A stretch of 38,287 bases of DNA, from the NCBI GenBank assembly GCA_964484515.1, contig CAZAGT010000007.1:1-38287 (forward strand). The letters are read 5' to 3'. Each line of letters starts with the position of its first letter. Within the stretch, counting starts at the first letter, position 1. The position numbers and the translations under genes were made by a program. Source of the DNA: CAZAGT01 sp964484515. GTDB lineage: Bacteria; Desulfobacterota; DSM-4660; Desulfatiglandales; HGW-15. Shown in pieces: positions 1-8,666 of the stretch. The notes under the pieces were generated by a model that was not told the DNA's origin, made no database searches, and worked only from the letters and a program-made list of their open reading frames with translations.

Positions 1-1
1 G

Positions 2-163
2 CGAGCGGCCGAAATGATGCGCGAGGACATGGAGGTCATGGGTCCGGTCCGATTAAGGGAGGTGGATCAGGCGCAGCTGAACATCATCAAGACGGCGCGT
101 CGTCTCGAAGAAGAAGGCAAGATCGTGTTGGGGAGCAAAGGGGGAGACGATATCCTTGTCTAA
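2..163 (+). CDS. fliG: FliG, flagellar motor switch protein (C-terminal end only)
   Basis: This is the last 53 codons of fliG; the 5' part lies outside the window. FliG is the C-ring protein that contacts the MotA stator and sits between FliF and FliM. The visible peptide runs from RAAEMMREDMEVMGPVR to GDDILV. The EDMExxGPVRLxxV...AQxxIxxxARxLEEEG pattern is the characteristic FliG C-terminal helix. The frame stays open from base 2 to the TAA at 161-163. The next gene, fliH, starts inside its last codons, so the two are translationally coupled. Confidence 0.93.
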   Translation, partial: RAAEMMREDMEVMGPVRLREVDQAQLNIIKTARRLEEEGKIVLGSKGGDDILV

Positions 164-938
164 TCTGATCAAGGAAGACCAGAAGACCCTCTTTGAGATC
201 AGCGCTTTTCGAGCGGAAGAGATCGGGCCTTTGGAGCAACCGGACCACTCGGATGAGGAAAACGGGCAGGTCGAGCTGCCCGTCGGTAGAGAGCCGTCCC
301 TGTATCCACAAGCTCCACCCGTAGTGGCGTCGGCCGAGGATGAAGTTACGCTGCAGGGAGGCGACGGCGGTGATGCCGAAGAGGTCGATGAGGCCGAAAA
401 GCTGGCCGAGCTGGAAAAGGAGGCCTACCGCAAGGGCTTTGAGCAGGGACAGAGAGATGGCGTCGCCATCGAAGAAAAACAGATGGCTGATAAAGCCCGC
501 CGGTTGGAAAACCTCTTGACTGAACTCGGCGGTTTGAAGGCTCAGATCGTCAGTAAGACGGAAAAAGAGCTCCTTGAATTGGCCATTGGAATCGCAAAAT
601 GCGTCGTCAACGCGGAAGTGAAGATCGACCCGAAGGTCATCGAAAGGACCGTTCGTGCCGCCTCGACACTCGTTGTCGACAGGAGTCGGATTCGAATCGT
701 GATCAACCCCGACGATATGGAGGCCGTAAAAGGCCTCCTGCCGGAATTAGCTACCACCACAAAGGGAGCGAAACTCAAAATCGCCGAAGACCCGACGATC
801 GAAAGAGGCGGCTGTATTCTTGAAACCGGATTCGGCAGGATCAACGCGACCATCGAAAGCCAACTTGCTGCCCTTCAAAAAGAACTCGAGGCGGAATTTC
901 ACGCCCATTTGGGTCACACCCATGCCGTTGTCCCTTGA
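156..938 (+). CDS. fliH: FliH, flagellar export ATPase regulator/stator
   Basis: FliH is the peripheral stalk-like partner that binds and restrains the FliI ATPase and docks it to the C ring. The product is 260 residues. The N-terminal third is acidic and low in complexity. A central stretch (KEAYRKGFEQGQRDG, about residues 89-103) is the usual FliH AYxxGFxxG region, followed by a coiled coil and the C-terminal V-type-ATPase-E-like domain with the conserved LELAIGIAKCVV segment. The start is TTG at 156, chosen because a GGGGGAG Shine-Dalgarno lies at 140-146 and it overlaps the fliG stop. The 3' end overlaps fliI by 17 bases. Confidence 0.93.
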   Translation: MSNLIKEDQKTLFEISAFRAEEIGPLEQPDHSDEENGQVELPVGREPSLYPQAPPVVASAEDEVTLQGGDGGDAEEVDEAEKLAELEKEAYRKGFEQGQRDGVAIEEKQMADKARRLENLLTELGGLKAQIVSKTEKELLELAIGIAKCVVNAEVKIDPKVIERTVRAASTLVVDRSRIRIVINPDDMEAVKGLLPELATTTKGAKLKIAEDPTIERGGCILETGFGRINATIESQLAALQKELEAEFHAHLGHTHAVVP

Positions 939-2256
939 GAAGTACATCTTAAAGGCGAATTCGATTTCCCCCATTCGGGTAGAAGGTCGAGTCACCAAGG
1001 TGGTCGGCACGATTATCGAAGGCGACGGTCCACCGATGCCCGTCGGCGGTATCTGTCGGGTCACATCGGCCAATCTTTCAAAGCCGATCATAGCCGAAGT
1101 GGTCGGCTTCAGGGAGGGCCAACTGCTCCTGATGTCCCTGGGCAAATCCGATGGGGTTGAACCGGGTAGCATGATTACCACCGAGCGCTACCAGGCGGAA
1201 GTAACCGTCGGGTTCGATATGTTGGGGAGGGTCCTGGATGGGTTGGGAAACCCCATCGACGACGGTCCCCCCCTCAAACCCCAATTGAGCATGCCCTTAT
1301 ACGCTCAGCCGGTGAATCCATTGCGGCGGTCGCGAATCGATGAGCCCCTTGATGTCGGCGTGCGCGCCATCAATTGCCTGGTCACCCTAGCCAAAGGTCA
1401 GCGAACGGCCATTATGGCCGGTTCCGGGGTGGGCAAAAGCGTCCTGCTGGGGATGATGGCCAGGTATACCCAAGCGGATGTGAATGTGATTGCGCTCATT
1501 GGGGAGAGGGGTCGGGAGGTCAAGGAGTTTATTGAACGAGACCTGGGCGAAGATGGTCTGAAGAGATCCGTTGTCATAGCGGCCACAGCGGATACGTCGC
1601 CTCTCATCAGGATGCGCGGGGCCTATTTGGCCGCGGCTGTCAGTGAGTTCTTTCGCGAACAGGGCCAGGATGTCTTGTTGATGATGGACTCGATCACCCG
1701 ATTCGCCATGGCTGTGCGGGAGGTCGGTTTGGCAGCGGGGGAGCCGCCGACCAACAAGGCCTATCCGCCAAGCACGTTTGCGCATCTTCCCCGGCTCCTA
1801 GAACGAGCGGGCAAGAATGATCGCCCGGGTTCGATTACCGGCATCTACAATGTGCTCGTCGAAGGCGACGACATGAATGAGCCGATAGCAGATGCCGTTC
1901 GATCGGTGGTCGACGGGCATATCGTCCTTGACCGCGGACTTGCGTCGCGGGGGCACCTTCCGGCGATCGATATCCTTGCGAGTGTCAGCAGGCTCATGCC
2001 TGATGTGGTCGAACGACAACACCTGGATCAAAGCTATCAGTTTCGCCGGCTCCTGGCCGACTACAACAGGATTGAAGATCTCGTGAACCTCGGCGCGTAT
2101 CAAAGAGGTAATAACCGGCAGACAGATTGCGCCCTCGAGATGATAGACGACTTGAACGCCTATTTGAGACAGGATATGGGCACGGCATCCGAAATGACGG
2201 CGGGCCTCGCGGAATTAGGGGCCTTGATGAGCGACAAGCGCCTTCAGCTCCGATAA
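922..2256 (+). CDS. fliI: FliI, flagellum-specific export ATPase
   Basis: FliI hydrolyses ATP at the cytoplasmic face of the flagellar type III export gate and delivers substrates together with FliH and FliJ. The 444-residue protein has a Walker A GSGVGKS at residues 167-173, the IGERGREVKEFI segment, the DSITRFAMAVREVGLAAGEPP stretch that contains the Walker B aspartate, and the TGIYNVLVEGDDMNEPIAD signature of flagellar/T3SS ATPases. The reading frame stays open upstream to 820, but the ATG at 922 gives the usual family N-terminus and is coupled to the end of fliH, so the longer version was not used. Confidence 0.96.
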   Translation: MPLSLEKYILKANSISPIRVEGRVTKVVGTIIEGDGPPMPVGGICRVTSANLSKPIIAEVVGFREGQLLLMSLGKSDGVEPGSMITTERYQAEVTVGFDMLGRVLDGLGNPIDDGPPLKPQLSMPLYAQPVNPLRRSRIDEPLDVGVRAINCLVTLAKGQRTAIMAGSGVGKSVLLGMMARYTQADVNVIALIGERGREVKEFIERDLGEDGLKRSVVIAATADTSPLIRMRGAYLAAAVSEFFREQGQDVLLMMDSITRFAMAVREVGLAAGEPPTNKAYPPSTFAHLPRLLERAGKNDRPGSITGIYNVLVEGDDMNEPIADAVRSVVDGHIVLDRGLASRGHLPAIDILASVSRLMPDVVERQHLDQSYQFRRLLADYNRIEDLVNLGAYQRGNNRQTDCALEMIDDLNAYLRQDMGTASEMTAGLAELGALMSDKRLQLR

Positions 2257-2331
2257 GCCGCGGAAAGAGTATGTTCAATCCGATCCTTGTTCAAGGCGGG
2301 GGACGCTCAAAATACGACCCCGAAACGTGAA

Positions 2332-2775
2332 ATGCCTTTTAGATTCAGGTTTGAAACACTCCTGTCCTACCGGTGCCACCTCAAAGACCAGGCTGAGATT
2401 GAGTTCGCGAAGGCGAATCGGCAACTCAAACTGGCCAAGGAATCGCTTGTAGACGCGCAGAAGCGCCTGGGCAGGGCCCACGAATCGCTGGACAGAGATC
2501 TGGCAACCAAAATGCCATCCCATGAGCTTCGGAACCACGTGGAGTATATCGATGGCCTTAAAAGCAGAACTCGTATGCTGGAACTGGAGGTGGCGAGGTG
2601 GGAGCAGGTCGTCCGCAAGCGACTGGAAGAGCTTCTGGCAAAAAGCAAACAACATCAGGTCATGGAAAAACTGAAAGGGAGAGATCTTCAGAAATGGAAT
2701 CGGCAACAGGGCGTCGCGGAGCAAAAGCGATTGGACGAATTGTCCGTCGCCCGGCACGGAAGGACCTTCCTATGA
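2332..2775 (+). CDS. fliJ: FliJ, flagellar export chaperone
   Basis: FliJ is the coiled-coil central stalk of the export ATPase and a chaperone-escort protein. The product is 147 residues, the family's normal size, and almost entirely alpha-helical with heptad-like Leu/Lys/Glu spacing. It starts MPFRFRFETLLSYR, which matches the usual FliJ opening (basic and aromatic, then LETLL). An in-frame TTG at 2287 would add 15 residues but lacks the family pattern, so ATG 2332 was preferred. Its stop overlaps the next start as ATGA at 2772-2775. Confidence 0.87.
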   Translation: MPFRFRFETLLSYRCHLKDQAEIEFAKANRQLKLAKESLVDAQKRLGRAHESLDRDLATKMPSHELRNHVEYIDGLKSRTRMLELEVARWEQVVRKRLEELLAKSKQHQVMEKLKGRDLQKWNRQQGVAEQKRLDELSVARHGRTFL

Positions 2776-3347
2776 CAAGGATGATCACCTTTCCGGGTCT
2801 GGGAGTCTTCTTTGCATGCTTGCTGCTCGCCAAGATCCTGGTCAGTGGTTGGTATCTTCAATCGCAGTCAGGCATTTTCGGTTCACCCAGGCTGGCCCTA
2901 GCGGTCAATGAAGCCCAGGCTGAGCCGTCAGGAGACGCGGAAAGGGTCACGTCCGATGATATCCTAGGTACGCTGAAGGCCAAAGAGCGTGCCCTGGCGG
3001 AGAAGGAGCAACTCCTCAACAGGCGGGAAAAGGAGCTCGAGCCCCTGAAGGAGGAAGTCGAGCGCAAGATGGCCGAACTCAACGAGCTACAGGCGACGTT
3101 GACCGAGCTTGCAAAGAAGTTGGCTGATCGTGAGAAGGCATTAGAGGATAAGAAGATCGGCCACTTGGTGGCTCTGTACAGTGCCATGGAGCCAGCCAAG
3201 GCTGCCGCGATCATGGATGAGCTTAAGATCGAAACGATCGTCCGCATCCTGCGTCAAATGAAGGGGAAGTCCGCCGGTGAAATCATGGGGATGATGAAAC
3301 CCGAAAGGGGGGCCGTCATCAGTGAAAAATTGAGTCAGCTCGACTGA
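2772..3347 (+). CDS. MotE/YlxF-like flagellar protein with MgtE-N domain
   Basis: The 191-residue product has one N-terminal membrane or signal segment (about residues 4-22), a long coiled coil rich in E, K and L (about residues 60-135), and a C-terminal helical MgtE-N-type domain (LVALYSAMEPAKAAAIMDEL...VRILRQMKGKSAGEIMGMM). Proteins of this build lie directly after fliJ in many flagellar clusters and are annotated MotE or YlxF. Their proposed role is as periplasmic or inner-membrane accessory factors for stator or export function. It overlaps the fliJ stop by 4 bases and is the last gene of the fliG-fliJ block. The exact function here is not shown by the sequence. Confidence 0.82.
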   Translation: MTRMITFPGLGVFFACLLLAKILVSGWYLQSQSGIFGSPRLALAVNEAQAEPSGDAERVTSDDILGTLKAKERALAEKEQLLNRREKELEPLKEEVERKMAELNELQATLTELAKKLADREKALEDKKIGHLVALYSAMEPAKAAAIMDELKIETIVRILRQMKGKSAGEIMGMMKPERGAVISEKLSQLD

Positions 3348-3573
3348 GTGCCCGTTCTTGCCCCATCACCAAGGCGCCAGGAGTGCGATCCACCCGATGT
3401 CCAACCGGATTATCAGATCTCACGAGACTCTCGCAAAATCCGTCAACCTCTACGGAAAATATTACCCAGCCCTTCAGGCATCCTGCACTTTTTGCCCTAT
3501 CTTCCGAGCCGATCCGATCTTGGCGTGCCGCAATAAATCTCTCATTTTACATCGATAATCCGCAATGCGCTCC

Positions 3574-3590
3574 TTGGCACGAGGGTTGCT
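3574..3590 (+). promoter_or_regulatory. Sigma54 (-24/-12) promoter for fliK-flgD-flgE
   Basis: The sequence TTGGCAC-GAGGG-TTGCT has GG and GC exactly 10 bases apart and matches the RpoN consensus TGGCAC-N5-TTGCW at every defined position. It lies 51 bp upstream of the fliK ATG, with a predicted start site near 3602. The 226 bp between the previous gene's stop (3347) and this element contain no convincing gene or terminator. Confidence 0.85.
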
Positions 3591-3641
3591 CAGACCCTCT
3601 CTCGAACAAGCGCGAGAGCGCAGTCTAAACCGAGAAGAGCG

Positions 3642-5273
3642 ATGCACAACCTTATGCTGGCCAATCACCTGTTTGACTCGATTCAGCTCGGGGCCTCCGA
3701 AGGAACGCCGACGCCGACAGAGATCGGAAACGAGATCTTCAGAGACCACTTGCAGCGGCAGAGTCGCCACTTGAACGAGAAGGGGTCCCCGGATTCTTTG
3801 GAAGAGCTGGCTCAGCTGGGGATCCCGCCTCAGGAGCTCCATTTACCGGCCAGCGCACGCCCGCTGTTGGAGTCGTTTCTGAAGACCCAGGGGTTGACCC
3901 CGGACGAGATCGAACCCTTGATCCGATCAGCGTCGGATCGGGACGGCACCATTCATCTGGGCAGGCTTGTGGCCAAAATATGGAATGCGATCCAGCATGC
4001 GGACGCTCGCTCCCCCACAATCCGTTCCCCGGACGCACCTGCGGTGGAGGCGTTGCTCTTCAAGATGGGCCTTGGGGCAGGCGAAGTAAAGGAGATCAGG
4101 GACAAGGCCATATCGGTTGACGGCCGTCTCCTGATGGCGGACTTGTCAAGCGCGCTGAACAAACATCTTTCGGGGCACGTCTCTGAAGAGGGTCTCACCT
4201 CTCTGTTTAGTCGCTTCGGGATCGAAATGGAGCTGCAGGCCAACGACCTTGGAGCCCTTGATCGAAACCTGCGAGATGTACTCGAAGCGCTTCGTGAGAC
4301 GAGCTCTCGCGCGACACGCGAAGGCCTCAAGTTTCAGATAGCCGGCCTGCTGCGCGAAAAAGGGATTCCGCCACAAGAGGTCAAATCCTTTTTGGATACG
4401 CTCTCAGTCGCCCATCTGGAGGGGAGGGAGCGAAAACCGATTGCCGGGAGCGGCGCCAAGCTGGTCAACGGGCTGGTTCTCGAGGACCGACCGCAGTGGC
4501 AACACGGAACGTGGCGTGATGCGATCATGCGGATCCTTGACGGCAAAGGCTGGTCATTGAGCGAGCAGCCCAGCCGAGGCTCCTTCGCGCCAAACTCAGC
4601 CAGATGGCCTATCGCTGGCCCAGGATCCCCATGGGTTGCCAACCCTGAAAGGGCCTTGAGTAAAGGCGGCTGGCCGGTGGAACAAACGTTGGAGGTGGGG
4701 CCTCAGAGAAGGATCGCACTCGTCAGCCGAGCCGATCAAGGGCATGCTCAGTCCGGCAAGGTCGCGGACGGTGTTTTTTCAGCCCATCCCGAACCAGCCG
4801 GGGCCACCCTCGAAGCAACCTCCGCCCAGCAAACCCGTCCGTCCACAGGCTTACCTCACCCCCTGCCGAAGATCCTGGATCGCATGGTGTGGATGATCCG
4901 CGGCGGGGAGCAGCGAAGTCGTATCCACGTGTCACCGCCGGAACTCGGGCGACTCGACATCGAAGTCTACGTGAGACGAGGGGGCCAAATTCAGGCCAGC
5001 GTCGGGGCCGAAACACTGGCCGTCAAGGAGCTGATCGAATCGAACCTAGTCCAACTCCGGCAACAACTGGCGGAGCACGGTTTCAGTGTGGACAGCTTTG
5101 ATGTCATGGTCGGCCTGCGTGATCAGGGATCCCCGAGGGGTGAGACCAGGACCGCGTCTTGGCGGGGTGAGGGTGCCAAAAAGCGGAGAGCGGGTGTCGG
5201 GGCGGTACGCGAAGAAAGGGAGCCATTGAGTCTGCCGCGACTCGGCCGTCATCAAATCGATCTGCACGTCTGA
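3642..5273 (+). CDS. fliK: FliK, flagellar hook-length control protein
   Basis: FliK is the secreted ruler that ends hook growth by acting on FlhB. The product is 543 residues. The C-terminal Flg_hook domain is clear at about residues 415-485 (RIHVSPPELGRLDIEVYVRRGG...VKELIESNLVQLRQQLAEHGFSVDSFDV). The N-terminal half is unusual for a FliK linker: it is helical and contains related units of about 65-70 residues (see findings). The middle is rich in Pro, Gly, Ala and Ser. The start ATG at 3642 has GAGAAGAG just upstream; a second in-frame ATG at 3654 is also possible. It heads the sigma54 unit fliK-flgD-flgE. Confidence 0.9.
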   Translation: MHNLMLANHLFDSIQLGASEGTPTPTEIGNEIFRDHLQRQSRHLNEKGSPDSLEELAQLGIPPQELHLPASARPLLESFLKTQGLTPDEIEPLIRSASDRDGTIHLGRLVAKIWNAIQHADARSPTIRSPDAPAVEALLFKMGLGAGEVKEIRDKAISVDGRLLMADLSSALNKHLSGHVSEEGLTSLFSRFGIEMELQANDLGALDRNLRDVLEALRETSSRATREGLKFQIAGLLREKGIPPQEVKSFLDTLSVAHLEGRERKPIAGSGAKLVNGLVLEDRPQWQHGTWRDAIMRILDGKGWSLSEQPSRGSFAPNSARWPIAGPGSPWVANPERALSKGGWPVEQTLEVGPQRRIALVSRADQGHAQSGKVADGVFSAHPEPAGATLEATSAQQTRPSTGLPHPLPKILDRMVWMIRGGEQRSRIHVSPPELGRLDIEVYVRRGGQIQASVGAETLAVKELIESNLVQLRQQLAEHGFSVDSFDVMVGLRDQGSPRGETRTASWRGEGAKKRRAGVGAVREEREPLSLPRLGRHQIDLHV

Positions 5274-5298
5274 TGAGTCACCGTAAAGGAGTCCAACC

Positions 5299-6027
5299 AT
5301 GATCGCGGGAATAACAGACTTCCTCAACACATCGTCCGATCAGGTCCAAGGCGAAGACTCGCGGCAGGATTTGGGTCGCGACAGCTTTCTGACCCTATTC
5401 CTTGCGCAGCTGGAGCACCAGGACCCCCTGAATCCTCTCGAAAGCCAGGAATTCACGGCGCAACTCGCACAGTTCAGTAGCCTTGAGCAGCTCTACACGC
5501 TGAATGACACCCTCGATTCGATGAAGACCTCACAGGACGAAAGCAGCCGATTTCAGGTCCTGAATATGATCGGCAAGGATATCGTGGCCGAGGGTGCCAT
5601 GCTGGCCTTGACTGAAGACAACCAGGCCGTCGGAGGTTTTGTCCTGGAGGGGTCGGCCGACTGCAGGGCCGTCATCTTGGACGCGGACGGATATCCCCTC
5701 AGGGAGGTGGCCTTGGGGTTCCTCGCGGCGGGTGAACACAGCTTCGAATGGGATGGCAAGGATGACGCCGGTTTCTCTCGGCAGCCGGGGGCCTATGGCT
5801 TTGAGATCATCGCCACAGACGCCCTGGGGGAAAGCGTACCCGCGGCAACGATGATCAAGGGGCGGGTCAGCAGGATCAACCTTGAGGATGGCGCGCCCAC
5901 GCTCTATGTGGGGGATATCCCGGTCTCCCTTTCATCCGTCGTCGACATTACGGTCCCGGATGATACGCAGCAGCTGGATAGTAGCGGGGATACGGCTTCG
6001 AATCCTCAGGGCCAAAACGACTTCTAG
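5299..6027 (+). CDS. flgD: FlgD, hook assembly scaffold/cap protein
   Basis: FlgD caps the growing hook so FlgE can polymerise. The 242-residue product has the family N-terminus: DSFLTLFLAQLEHQDPLNPLES, then EFTAQLAQFSSLEQL, at about residues 28-66. After this come the Ig/FlgD domain (FEWDGKDDAGFSRQPGAYGFEI) and a Tudor-like C-terminal part (VSRINLEDGAPTLYVGD). A strong AAAGGAG Shine-Dalgarno lies at the right distance from ATG 5299. It sits between fliK and flgE, the usual order. Confidence 0.96.
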   Translation: MIAGITDFLNTSSDQVQGEDSRQDLGRDSFLTLFLAQLEHQDPLNPLESQEFTAQLAQFSSLEQLYTLNDTLDSMKTSQDESSRFQVLNMIGKDIVAEGAMLALTEDNQAVGGFVLEGSADCRAVILDADGYPLREVALGFLAAGEHSFEWDGKDDAGFSRQPGAYGFEIIATDALGESVPAATMIKGRVSRINLEDGAPTLYVGDIPVSLSSVVDITVPDDTQQLDSSGDTASNPQGQNDF

Positions 6028-6064
6028 ACGAAAAACGATTTCACAGGAAAGATAGGAGGGCAAG

Positions 6065-7528
6065 ATGGCTATATCAACGGCACTATATTCAGGTGTGAGC
6101 GGGTTAGGGACCCTTGGCAATGCCATGCAGATCATCGGCGACAACATCGCCAATGTAAACACGGTGGCGTTCAAGGGGAGCAATTTCAATTTTCAGGATC
6201 TCCTCAGCCAGAACATCTATACCCTTTCGGGTACGTCCCAGGTTGGGCGTGGGTCGGCCATGGGCGACGTCAGCGCCGCCTTTGATCAGGGGACCTTCGA
6301 GTCGACCGCGAGCGACACGGACCTTGCCATCAACGGGGGCGGGTTCTTTGCCGTGCGCGATCCCGACAGCACCGATCTCTTTTACACCCGGGCCGGCAAC
6401 TTCCACTTCGACAAGGACGGCTATCTGGTCAATCCGGAGGGATACGTGGTGCAGGGCTGGCAGTTTAACTCGAACGGCCAACAAATCCCGAGTGCTCCGC
6501 TTGACATCCAACTGGTGCCTCTGAACGCACCACCCCTGGAGACCGATAACATGAAGGTCGTCGTAAATCTCGATTCCAACGGGAACGACAACTCTCCCGG
6601 TGCCGATGATTCGTTGGCACTAGCCTATGACGCCACTCAGACGTCGCCGCTGGATGGTACGGAGTATGACTATCAGACGACCCTCAAAGTCTACGATTCA
6701 CTTGGAAACACCCACGATATTACGATCTATTTTGACAAGGCGGCCACTAGCTCGGCCTATGAGTTTGTCGTGGCCTGCAACGCCAGCGAAGACAACCGCA
6801 CAATCTTCGGCGCCACCGACGAGGCCAAGGGGTTGCTGGCCAAAGGCCTGCTGCAGTTCGACAGCAGTACGGGGGAGATCTCCGATATTGATCTTTGGCA
6901 GTACACCGGCACAGGCTCTGGCGGCGATGGTATTGACCGCGCGGCCGCCAGCGGCAATTGGACACAACAGCTCGAGACGAGCAGCCTCAGTAACGGCTAC
7001 TTCACCATTGCGCCCACCTTCATCAGCGGGACTCCCTCCATGTCAATCGAATTGAATCTCGGCGCAGTTTCTGATGGGACCCTCAATAATTGGACCCCCG
7101 AAACCATATCTTCCACCCAGTATGCGCGAACGTCAACCACCTCGTTTCAGTCCGCCACCGGGTATGGGGCCGGTGATCTCCGCGGCGTGAGTGTCGATGC
7201 GGATGGCGTGCTCACGGGGGTCTACTCCAACCGGCAGGCGCTTCCCCATTTTCGACTGGCCATGGCGGACTTTCTGAATGAGCAAGGGCTGGCAAAGATG
7301 GGTGGGAATCTGTACTCGGAGACCCCGGAGAGCGGCATCGCCATGGTCAACAATCCCGGGACCAATGGTCTGGGCAGTGTCGTGGCCAATGCCCTGGAGC
7401 AGTCCAACGTGGACCTCGCTACCGAGTTCGTCAAGATGATCACGACCCAGCGAGGATTTCAGGCCAACTCCAAGATTATCACGGTCACGGACCAGATGAT
7501 GGCCGAGTTGCTCAACCTGAAACGATAG
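6065..7528 (+). CDS. flgE: FlgE, flagellar hook protein
   Basis: FlgE polymerises into the hook, the universal joint outside the cell. The 487-residue product begins with the rod/hook-type N-terminus (LYSGVSGLGTLGNAMQIIGDNIANVNTVAFKGSNFNFQDLLS) and ends with the matching C-terminal coil (NALEQSNVDLATEFVKMITTQRGFQANSKIITVTDQMMAELLNLKR). These two helices form the D0 core, with D1/D2 domains between. A very strong GGAGGG Shine-Dalgarno precedes ATG 6065. No flbD follows it, unlike in many clusters; the next gene is motA behind its own promoter. Confidence 0.96.
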   Translation: MAISTALYSGVSGLGTLGNAMQIIGDNIANVNTVAFKGSNFNFQDLLSQNIYTLSGTSQVGRGSAMGDVSAAFDQGTFESTASDTDLAINGGGFFAVRDPDSTDLFYTRAGNFHFDKDGYLVNPEGYVVQGWQFNSNGQQIPSAPLDIQLVPLNAPPLETDNMKVVVNLDSNGNDNSPGADDSLALAYDATQTSPLDGTEYDYQTTLKVYDSLGNTHDITIYFDKAATSSAYEFVVACNASEDNRTIFGATDEAKGLLAKGLLQFDSSTGEISDIDLWQYTGTGSGGDGIDRAAASGNWTQQLETSSLSNGYFTIAPTFISGTPSMSIELNLGAVSDGTLNNWTPETISSTQYARTSTTSFQSATGYGAGDLRGVSVDADGVLTGVYSNRQALPHFRLAMADFLNEQGLAKMGGNLYSETPESGIAMVNNPGTNGLGSVVANALEQSNVDLATEFVKMITTQRGFQANSKIITVTDQMMAELLNLKR

Positions 7529-7670
7529 ATAGGCAGATCGGGCTGATGAGTCGCCAAGATCCGGGCCATCATATCCCCAAGGCCTGACGGAACGTGTTCA
7601 GATAGCGCTCACAAGGCCAACCTGTATTCGCGAACCGTCAACAGAATGACTTCAACCCTCTCATAGCCTA

Positions 7671-7697
7671 CCGGGAGACGCATTCCGCGTCTCCCGG
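7671..7697. terminator. Perfect 11-bp hairpin between flgE and motA
   Basis: CCGGGAGACGC (7671-7681) and GCGTCTCCCGG (7687-7697) form a perfect stem with a 5-base loop, 143 bp after the flgE stop and just before the motA promoter. There is no T tract on either strand, so this may be a pause or Rho-linked end, an mRNA stabiliser or a protein site rather than a classical intrinsic terminator. The rest of this roughly 300-bp gap, apart from the sigma54 element, shows nothing else convincing. Confidence 0.5.
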
Positions 7698-7773
7698 CAG
7701 ACGCTATGACCAGCATCTCACCTGAATCACGTCACAATTGTAAAATCACGCTCTCTCCTGTCTCGGATCTACT

Positions 7774-7790
7774 CTGGCACAGAGGTTGCT
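7774..7790 (+). promoter_or_regulatory. Sigma54 (-24/-12) promoter for the motA-fliL-fliM export block
   Basis: CTGGCAC-AGAGG-TTGCT has the GG-N10-GC spacing and matches the RpoN consensus at all key positions. It is 46 bp upstream of the motA ATG at 7837, with a predicted start near 7802. Confidence 0.85.
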
Positions 7791-7836
7791 TCAGTGTAAC
7801 GCGATAAATCAACGGATTCTGGTCTACTGGAGCGCG

Positions 7837-8601
7837 ATGGATATTGCAACCCTTGTGGGTATTGTGACGGCCTTCGCCCTCGTCTTGATGGCGATCATGA
7901 TGGGGGGCAGTATTCTGCTGTTTCTGAACATCCCCGGGCTCATGATCGTGGTCGGTGGCACCCTGGGATCCACCCTGATCAATTACCCACTGCCGGATAT
8001 CATGAAGGTCGTCAAGGTTGTAAAGAATGCCTTTTTTCATCAAACACATACGGCCCAGGCGTTGATCGGTGAGTTCGTCTCACTCGCCGGGACGGCCAGA
8101 CGGGAGGGTATCCTGGCCCTTGAGGCCAGCCTGAACGATTTGAGTGACGAGTTCCTGAGAAAAGGCCTCCAGCTATCCATCGACGGCCTCGAGCCGAACG
8201 CCATCAGAGAAATCCTGCAGACCGAAATTATCTCTATCCAGGACCGCCACAAGCTCGGAGCGGATATCTTCACCACCCTGGGTACGTTTGCCCCGGCGCT
8301 AGGCATGATCGGTACGCTGATCGGACTCGTTCAGATGCTGCAATCGATGAACGATCCGAGTTCCATCGGCCCCGCCATGGCGGTCGCACTGCTGACCACA
8401 TTTTACGGCGCCATGCTGGCCAACATCGTCTGTCTGCCCATCGCGGGGAAACTCCGAAACCGGAGCAGTTCCGAGGTCATGATGAAGGAGCTCATGACGG
8501 AAGGGATCATTTCGATCGCCAAGGGTGACAACCCCCGGATCATCGAGCAGAAATTGAATGCCTATTTGCCTCCCCAATTGCGGGAGTCGTCTTTCAAGTA
8601 A
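7837..8601 (+). CDS. motA: MotA, flagellar stator ion-channel subunit
   Basis: MotA forms the pentameric ring around a MotB dimer and drives rotation using ion flow. The 254-residue product shows four membrane segments, the cytoplasmic ARREGILALE segment (R89/E96 region, which contacts FliG), and the two key prolines in GTFAPALGMIGT (P153) and NIVCLPIAGKL (P201). ATG 7837 was chosen over the upstream TTG at 7786 because that codon lies inside the -12 box, and because MDIATLVGIV is the normal MotA start. No motB follows; the next gene is fliL. Confidence 0.94.
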   Translation: MDIATLVGIVTAFALVLMAIMMGGSILLFLNIPGLMIVVGGTLGSTLINYPLPDIMKVVKVVKNAFFHQTHTAQALIGEFVSLAGTARREGILALEASLNDLSDEFLRKGLQLSIDGLEPNAIREILQTEIISIQDRHKLGADIFTTLGTFAPALGMIGTLIGLVQMLQSMNDPSSIGPAMAVALLTTFYGAMLANIVCLPIAGKLRNRSSSEVMMKELMTEGIISIAKGDNPRIIEQKLNAYLPPQLRESSFK

Positions 8602-8666
8602 TTCGTGCTACAGCCTGGCCCAGATGCAAACAGAGGTCCAGGCGTCCATGAGGGAGAGCGAAAAAG

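Noticed and set aside
820..921. Longer fliI frame starting at 820
   Set aside because: The extra 34 residues overlap fliH in another frame and do not look like a FliI N-terminus; ATG 922 gives the family start.
3348..3573. Small overlapping frames (62-81 codons) before the fliK promoter
   Set aside because: They lack Shine-Dalgarno sites, overlap each other in different frames and resemble nothing known.
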